Source: Verrucomicrobia bacterium UBA3063
GTDB taxonomy: Bacteria; Verrucomicrobiota; Verrucomicrobiia; Methylacidiphilales; Verrucolacustridaceae
NCBI GenBank assembly: GCA_002366885.1
Contig: DFCD01000093.1
Span: forward strand, 1-12,829
Direction of reading: 5' to 3'
DNA length: 12,829 bases
This document shows positions 6,766 through 11,200 of the stretch, piece by piece. The position numbers and the translations under genes were made by a program. Within the stretch, counting starts at the first letter, position 1; the number at the start of each line of letters is the position of its first letter. Under the pieces are notes generated by a model that saw nothing but the letters and a program-made list of their open reading frames with translations, did not search any database and was not told the origin of the DNA.

Positions 6766-7688
6766 AGCGGAAAATTTCCCTGAATTTCACCGACTTTCCC
6801 GAGGCAAGCCGGGCATTTTTCATGAACCTTTTGCAACCCCATTACGAAATCGTTCTTGCGGACACTCCCGATTTTCTTTTTTACAGCCATATCGGCCACC
6901 GGCATCGGCTTTATAATTGCGTGAAGATTTTCCACACGCAGGAAAAGTACCTGCCGGACTGGGGGGAATGCGATTATGCCGTCGTTTCGGTCCTGGCGGA
7001 TGACCCACGCGCCGCCTACCTGCCGATTTACGCTTTTGATGGGATGGCCGAGAAGTTGATCCGCTCCACCCCTCCCGACCCGGTTGCCCTGCGGGCCCAA
7101 AAGCCCCATTTCTGTGGGTTGGTTTGCGCGTACGCGGATTCTTCCGTCCGCCGGCGCGTCCGGTTTTTCCAGGAGCTGAACCGCCACCGCAAGGTGGACT
7201 CTTCGGGCGGCGCTTTGAACAATGTCGGGTTCCGCCTCGGCATGGCGGATCGCTACGGAACCAAGGTGCGCTGGTTGCAGCATTATCGCTTTAATCTGGC
7301 TTTTGAAAACGCGCGCCGGGAGGGCTGGACCACCGAAAAGCTTGTGGACCCCCTGCATGTGAACACCATCCCGGTGTATTGGGGGGACCCACGGGTGGGG
7401 GAATATTTTAACCCGGAAAGTTTTATCTGTGCGGATGATTTTTCCTCCGACCGGGAGTTGGCGGAATATGTGCTCCACGTGGATGAGACTCCCGAACTTT
7501 ATGCCCGCTATGTGCGGGCTTCCCCCTTCCATGAAAATCGGCCCAATCCGGCTTACGACCGCGACCGCCTCCTGGTGTTTTTTGACCATCTGTTCTCCAC
7601 CCCTCTCAAGCCCGTGGCCCAACGCCGCTGGTTTTTTGGACTGACGAAATGGCGCTTGGCCAAGAGGAACAAGTTGCCGGGGGAATGA
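6762..7688 (+). CDS. Family 10 glycosyltransferase (alpha-1,3/4-fucosyltransferase family)
   Basis: A 308-residue enzyme expected to use GDP-fucose or a similar GDP-sugar. The C-terminal half has the GT10 signature: HYRFNLAFENA (174-184) followed by GWTTEKLVDPL (188-198), TIPVYWGDP (202-210) and FNPESFI (216-222); the E-N and T-E-K residues are the conserved donor-site marks. The N-terminal half has RRVRFFQELNRHRKVDSSGGALNN (131-154 region), also typical of the family. It lacks the heptad repeats and amphipathic tail of Helicobacter enzymes, ending in a short basic tail instead. The open frame extends far upstream, but ATG 6762 is chosen because the protein then begins at the conserved first strand and overlaps the preceding stop by 4 bases, with a G-rich ribosome-binding site just before. 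A fucosylated product is likely. GDP-fucose synthesis genes are not in this window. Confidence 0.92.
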   Translation: MKRKISLNFTDFPEASRAFFMNLLQPHYEIVLADTPDFLFYSHIGHRHRLYNCVKIFHTQEKYLPDWGECDYAVVSVLADDPRAAYLPIYAFDGMAEKLIRSTPPDPVALRAQKPHFCGLVCAYADSSVRRRVRFFQELNRHRKVDSSGGALNNVGFRLGMADRYGTKVRWLQHYRFNLAFENARREGWTTEKLVDPLHVNTIPVYWGDPRVGEYFNPESFICADDFSSDRELAEYVLHVDETPELYARYVRASPFHENRPNPAYDRDRLLVFFDHLFSTPLKPVAQRRWFFGLTKWRLAKRNKLPGE

Positions 7689-7749
7689 CCCGGGCCAACC
7701 CGATGGAACCGGTTTCAGCTGCGGAAAAACGCCACGCGCCGGGAGGTCT

Positions 7750-8787
7750 TTAGGCCGGGTCCCGTCGATTGTCCCCGAGCACCCCTTGGACCTCGCGGAC
7801 GACCGCGGTGGGCGGGATGTCATGGAGGCAAAGGGCCCGCTCGTATTTGCACTCCCAATGGCATTGGAAACAGTCCATCCGTTGGGTGACCACCCGGGCC
7901 TTGCCATACGGAAAAAATCGTCCGTAATCCCCGCCTCCGAGCACCACCACGGTTGGTTTTTCCAGCGCCAGGGCCAGATGGGCGGGCCCGGTGTCCACTC
8001 CGAGAAAAAGATCCGCCTCCTCAATTTCTTCCGCCAGCGTCTCCAGGGTGGTTTTCCCCAAAAGGTCCCTGGTGGTTTCCCGGGGTAGGACGGTCTGCAA
8101 CGCGGCCGGAATGGTTTCCCCCGCACCCCCGATCAACACCCATTCAGGTTTCAGTTTTTCCTGCAGCATGGCAACCACCTCCGCCCAATGGGGATATTCC
8201 TTGATGCGATTGACTGTGCCGACGGCGAGAATGATCCGGGGGCCTGCTCCGGCCGGTTGCTTGGGTCGCGACATCCCCCGGGGGCTCATTTTTTTGAGGG
8301 AAGGAGGAGCCAGAGCGGGCTGAAGACCAAGATACCCGAGCAGGATCCGGTACTTTTCCAACTCGTGCAGGTCGGGGTCCGGCACGTCCACTTTTTCGGA
8401 GATCCCCCGCTGATGCATCCAGCGATGCCAGAACCGGACCCCCCGCATTTCTCCCCGAAAGGCGATTCTGCGTTTGGCCGGAATCTTCCGGGAAAGCTTT
8501 AGGGTGGCTTTGTCGAGGTTGAAGGCCGGCAGAATCAGCCAGTCAAACGCTTGGTTGCCGGCGGCCCGGGCAATCTCCCGGCCGTACGCCGGGTCTGCAT
8601 GCAATCGCTGACGGTCAAAGGAAAGAGTTTTCAGGGGGATGGGCAGAAAACGGTAAATTGGCTCCACGTCAGCCGGCACGGCCAGCTGGAGATCCGCTTC
8701 CGGCAACTGCCGCGCCAGGCTTTCCAAAAAGGATAAAAACAGGATCTGATCGCCGATCCGGTCCCCGCGGATGAGGATGATCTTCAG
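7750..8787 (-). CDS. Family 9 glycosyltransferase (ADP-heptose:LPS heptosyltransferase family), apparent CTG start
   Basis: A GT-B enzyme of about 345 residues, related to WaaC/WaaF/WaaQ, which transfer heptose to LPS core. The N-terminal KIILIRGDRIGDQILF (2-17) is the conserved first strand and loop of GT9. The C-terminal half has FLGVDTGPAHLALAL (261-275), PTVVVLGGGDYGRFFPYG (278-295) and a C-x2-C-x3-C-x6-C cluster (residues 306-320), as in many GT9 proteins. No ATG, GTG or TTG precedes the conserved strand: the in-frame stop just upstream is followed only by CTG at 8787, whose CTGA overlaps the stop of the preceding gene (8784-8787) where ATGA is usual. The first standard start, TTG 8727, would delete RGDRIGD. 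I therefore place the start at CTG 8787. It is the last gene of the leftward operon; the next gene is convergent, 61 bases away. The real sugar donor could be another one. Confidence 0.88.
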   Translation of the reverse strand: MKIILIRGDRIGDQILFLSFLESLARQLPEADLQLAVPADVEPIYRFLPIPLKTLSFDRQRLHADPAYGREIARAAGNQAFDWLILPAFNLDKATLKLSRKIPAKRRIAFRGEMRGVRFWHRWMHQRGISEKVDVPDPDLHELEKYRILLGYLGLQPALAPPSLKKMSPRGMSRPKQPAGAGPRIILAVGTVNRIKEYPHWAEVVAMLQEKLKPEWVLIGGAGETIPAALQTVLPRETTRDLLGKTTLETLAEEIEEADLFLGVDTGPAHLALALEKPTVVVLGGGDYGRFFPYGKARVVTQRMDCFQCHWECKYERALCLHDIPPTAVVREVQGVLGDNRRDPA

Positions 8788-10418
8788 GACGGTGCCGGAG
8801 CCACAGGTTCAAACCGGGCGATGCAATAACCAAACTTTTCCTTCTCCAAGCGGTGAATCTGAAATCTGGGATCCCGCCGGATCGCCTCCAGGGAGACATC
8901 GTGTTTGAGGTGAAAGACATCGTCGAGCACCAACCAGCAGGGGCTTTTCACTTCCTGGCAAAAAACCTGGAACTCCTCCCAACCGACATGGCCGGCGCTG
9001 TCCAGCAACACCAGATCGGGGCGGTTTTCCATCCGGCGGAGACATTTCCGCAAAAGATCGTCGGCGCCGCGAAAACCGGTTTCCCGGCCGTAATCCTCCT
9101 CCCGGCGGTCTGCGGCAAAATCCACATAGAGTCCCTTCTTTTCGGCTTCCCGGCACCGGGATCGGATGGTTTCCCGGGAGGGGAGTTCGCTCCTTTTGAG
9201 CGACAGCCCGCACCAGGCCTGCAGAAATCCCCCGCTCTGCCAGGGCATCCGCCAAAAACCGCGCCGCCAACCTTTGGCCCGAAAATGACGGCAGGCGGCC
9301 CGATGGTTTTTGGGATTCACCTCGATGGTGTGCATGCTGACCTTCTCCCCCGTTTCTTCGAGCGCCCCCGCCAGGATGGAGGAAGTGCCGCAACCCCGGA
9401 AGGTGCCCGTTTCCACAATTTTCCTGAGCCCTTGGGTCAGAATAAGTTCCCGGAGCACCACCGCGAGGGAGGAGGATCCATCCACGCTCTTTTGGTCCCG
9501 TTTGGATCCGGACTCCATGGTTTGGAGATGCTGTTCCAAAAGGTTGGGTCCGTGGCGATGGGAGTCCCACTCCATGGAATTCGCCCCCGGTTGCGCCCAG
9601 GGCAAAAACTGGTCCGGGGTCAAGGGACCGCGGGAGGAAACCAGCTGCTTCCACTTCTCCACCGCACCTTTGTACCCATAATAAATTTCTTTGAACTGGA
9701 CCTGGCTTTCCAGGGCGTAGGCGAAATGCTGGAAGGAAATTCCCGCCCTCCGTGTCTCGTCGCGGCTGAAGGGATGGATCTTTCCCACATCCTGGCCCCG
9801 GGAATTCACCAGTCGGGGGGGCTCGTGGTCCTTCCACCTCATGCCCTTCCGGAATCTCCACACCCTGAGCCAGTCCTGGGCTCCGGTGGCCCAGGTGTCT
9901 TTGGACACCACATGCCTTTGCGGCCCGATGAAGTATTCGCAGTGCAGGAAAGCGCTGGTTCGATCCGGATGGGCCAGAAAAAGCCCGTGGAGCCGCTGGA
10001 CGGATTCTGGTGTCCAAAATTCATCCACATCCACTTGCCAAAGAAGGCAGGGTTCGTGCAGGTGGGGGGTGATCTGGCGGATCATTTCGACCTTTCCCCT
10101 CCACAAACGGCGCTTGGGATGCGGATGAAGAACAATTCTTTCGGGCTCTTCTCGGTGGATTTTTTGGAGATATTCCCGGGTGCCGTCGCTGCTCCCCGGG
10201 TTCCAGCGGGAGACGGCGGGAGGCAGACGGCCCCCCAAAGGCACGCTCCAGGACGTGTCCTTGACCAGGTCCGCGGCCCCCTCCACCACATGCCAACGCC
10301 AGGGGAGCTCTAAACGGCGCCACACCTCCAGGTGATAAGGGAGAAACGGCATGCCGTTGAAGACCAAAGTGAAAAATTCCAGGGGAAGCGCCCCCTCCCT
10401 CCGGTTTACCGCAACCAT
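8784..10418 (-). CDS. Two-domain protein: N-terminal GT-A-like glycosyltransferase, C-terminal SAM methyltransferase
   Basis: A 544-residue protein with two enzyme domains. Residues 10-260 resemble a GT-A glycosyltransferase: the first strand EFFTLVFNGMPF (12-23), SSDGTREYL (76-84), and LLWQVDVDEFW (125-135) with D-V-D as the DXD metal site. After a linker around 270-315, residues 320-540 form a class I methyltransferase: IVETGTFRGCGTSS (334-347), HTIEVN (363-368), DLVLLDSAGH (468-477) and WLVLDDVF (495-502). The fusion would add a sugar and methylate it, or methylate a neighbouring residue; WsaE of S-layer glycan synthesis is a known example of linked methyl- and glycosyltransferase domains. 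ATG 10418 is chosen because GGAGG stands 5 bases before it; GTG 10424 is two codons upstream. It overlaps the preceding methyltransferase by 13 bases, and its TGA overlaps the GT9 start. Confidence 0.85.
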   Translation of the reverse strand: MVAVNRREGALPLEFFTLVFNGMPFLPYHLEVWRRLELPWRWHVVEGAADLVKDTSWSVPLGGRLPPAVSRWNPGSSDGTREYLQKIHREEPERIVLHPHPKRRLWRGKVEMIRQITPHLHEPCLLWQVDVDEFWTPESVQRLHGLFLAHPDRTSAFLHCEYFIGPQRHVVSKDTWATGAQDWLRVWRFRKGMRWKDHEPPRLVNSRGQDVGKIHPFSRDETRRAGISFQHFAYALESQVQFKEIYYGYKGAVEKWKQLVSSRGPLTPDQFLPWAQPGANSMEWDSHRHGPNLLEQHLQTMESGSKRDQKSVDGSSSLAVVLRELILTQGLRKIVETGTFRGCGTSSILAGALEETGEKVSMHTIEVNPKNHRAACRHFRAKGWRRGFWRMPWQSGGFLQAWCGLSLKRSELPSRETIRSRCREAEKKGLYVDFAADRREEDYGRETGFRGADDLLRKCLRRMENRPDLVLLDSAGHVGWEEFQVFCQEVKSPCWLVLDDVFHLKHDVSLEAIRRDPRFQIHRLEKEKFGYCIARFEPVAPAPS

Positions 10419-11152
10419 GGCCACCTCCAGCGGGTTCTTGGGGTCAGGATGTTTCGCAGGTCTCGGGTGGTGCTTTCCAGCGGGGGCCGCGCAAAGATGG
10501 CATACCCGTTTCGCCAGACGAGATCCATCGCCAAAAGCCGGTATTGGGGATCACGGCTCAGGGTCAAAAAGTTTCTCCCGTTCTTGATGTCATACACGTC
10601 ATCCAGGGCAATCATCCCGGCCCCCTGCACCGCCCGCAACTCGGCTTCCCCCGTGAAGGCCGAGCCGTCGATCAACACCAGGTCAAAGGACCCAATGTCT
10701 TGCTCCTTCCGGATTTTCGTAATTCCGTCAGCCGGCACCCCGTGCTCCTTCAGGTAGGCCAGGTCCTGGATTCGCCAGCGCAAAACCTCCTCCAAAGGGG
10801 ATTCATTGAGCCGGGAAGGTGTCTCCCGGTAGAATTGTACGACCTCCTCCTCGGAAAGGAAATCCCCGGGCGAAACGCTGGAGGCCCAGACCGCTTCGGC
10901 CCAGGGCACGCCCCGAAGCCTTTGCCGGAGCCGTTCACACCGCTGGCGGGACGCTTCAAGGCAGAAAAGCCGGGTGGGAAATCTTTTCCGTCGCAGACCC
11001 TTCAGGATCCTGCGGGTGCTTCCCGAGCCATCGGACGAACCGATCTCCAGGATGGTCCGGACCTCCGGGAGTGCCGCCAGGGCTTGGAGCCAGGCCGCCA
11101 AGCCCCCCCGGGTGATTTCCGCCGGGATCAAAACATCAAGTTGGCTGGCCAT
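10406..11152 (-). CDS. Class I SAM-dependent methyltransferase
   Basis: A 248-residue methyltransferase. Motif I is TILEIGSSDGSGSTRRIL (33-50), the strand-2 acidic residue is in FCLEAS (63-68), motif IV is FDLVLIDGSAFTGEAEL (156-172), and IALDDVYDIKN (181-191) follows. The last part, with DDV, then RDPQYRL and NGYAIF, parallels the C-terminal domain of the next gene, suggesting that the two arose by duplication. ATG 11152 has no Shine-Dalgarno: its leader is C-rich, with runs of six and eight C. The preceding gene ends 48 bases upstream in the same reading frame, and no other stop intervenes, so this protein may be translated by reinitiation, by readthrough, or may once have been part of the upstream protein. 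Sugar or glycan O-methylation is likely from context. Confidence 0.85.
   Translation of the reverse strand: MASQLDVLIPAEITRGGLAAWLQALAALPEVRTILEIGSSDGSGSTRRILKGLRRKRFPTRLFCLEASRQRCERLRQRLRGVPWAEAVWASSVSPGDFLSEEEVVQFYRETPSRLNESPLEEVLRWRIQDLAYLKEHGVPADGITKIRKEQDIGSFDLVLIDGSAFTGEAELRAVQGAGMIALDDVYDIKNGRNFLTLSRDPQYRLLAMDLVWRNGYAIFARPPLESTTRDLRNILTPRTRWRWPWLR
10424..10428 (-). promoter_or_regulatory. Shine-Dalgarno GGAGG for the fusion gene
   Basis: GGAGG on the minus strand, then TGGCC, then ATG 10418. This is the strongest ribosome-binding site in the leftward operon and fixes the start downstream of GTG 10424. Confidence 0.65.
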
Positions 11153-11158
11153 GGAAAC

Positions 11159-11198
11159 GGGGGGGGAATCAGGGGGGTGCTGGGGATGAACTCGGGGG
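11159..11198 (+). repeat. Cluster of four G-tracts (possible G-quadruplex) in the operon spacer
   Basis: On the plus strand, the template for the leftward operon, tracts of G8 (11159-11166), G6 (11172-11177), G4 (11182-11185) and G5 (11194-11198) fill almost the whole 48-base spacer. Loops are 5, 4 and 8 bases; splitting the G8 tract gives four G3 tracts with loops no longer than 5. The mRNA itself is C-rich here, leaving no ribosome-binding site for the gene at 11152. Confidence 0.55.
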
Positions 11199-11200
11199 AA

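Noticed and set aside
5851..6823. 260- and 205-codon minus-strand frames
   Set aside because: Both are shadows of the GT-B gene at 5599-6765, which is coupled to the GT10 gene by an ATGA overlap.
7689..7749. Possible terminator between the convergent GT10 and GT9 genes
   Set aside because: Short palindromes (AACCGGTT, CCCGGG) are present, but there is no stable stem followed by a T-run.
6552..8126. 524-codon open frame on the minus strand
   Set aside because: It runs across the GT10 gene and part of the GT9 gene in a frame with no domain signal; both overlapped genes have strong family motifs.
8853..10313. 486-codon open frame on the plus strand
   Set aside because: It is antisense to the fusion gene, which has clear glycosyltransferase and methyltransferase motifs. 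The plus-strand product is Pro/Gly/His-rich with no motif; long antisense frames are common in GC-rich DNA.
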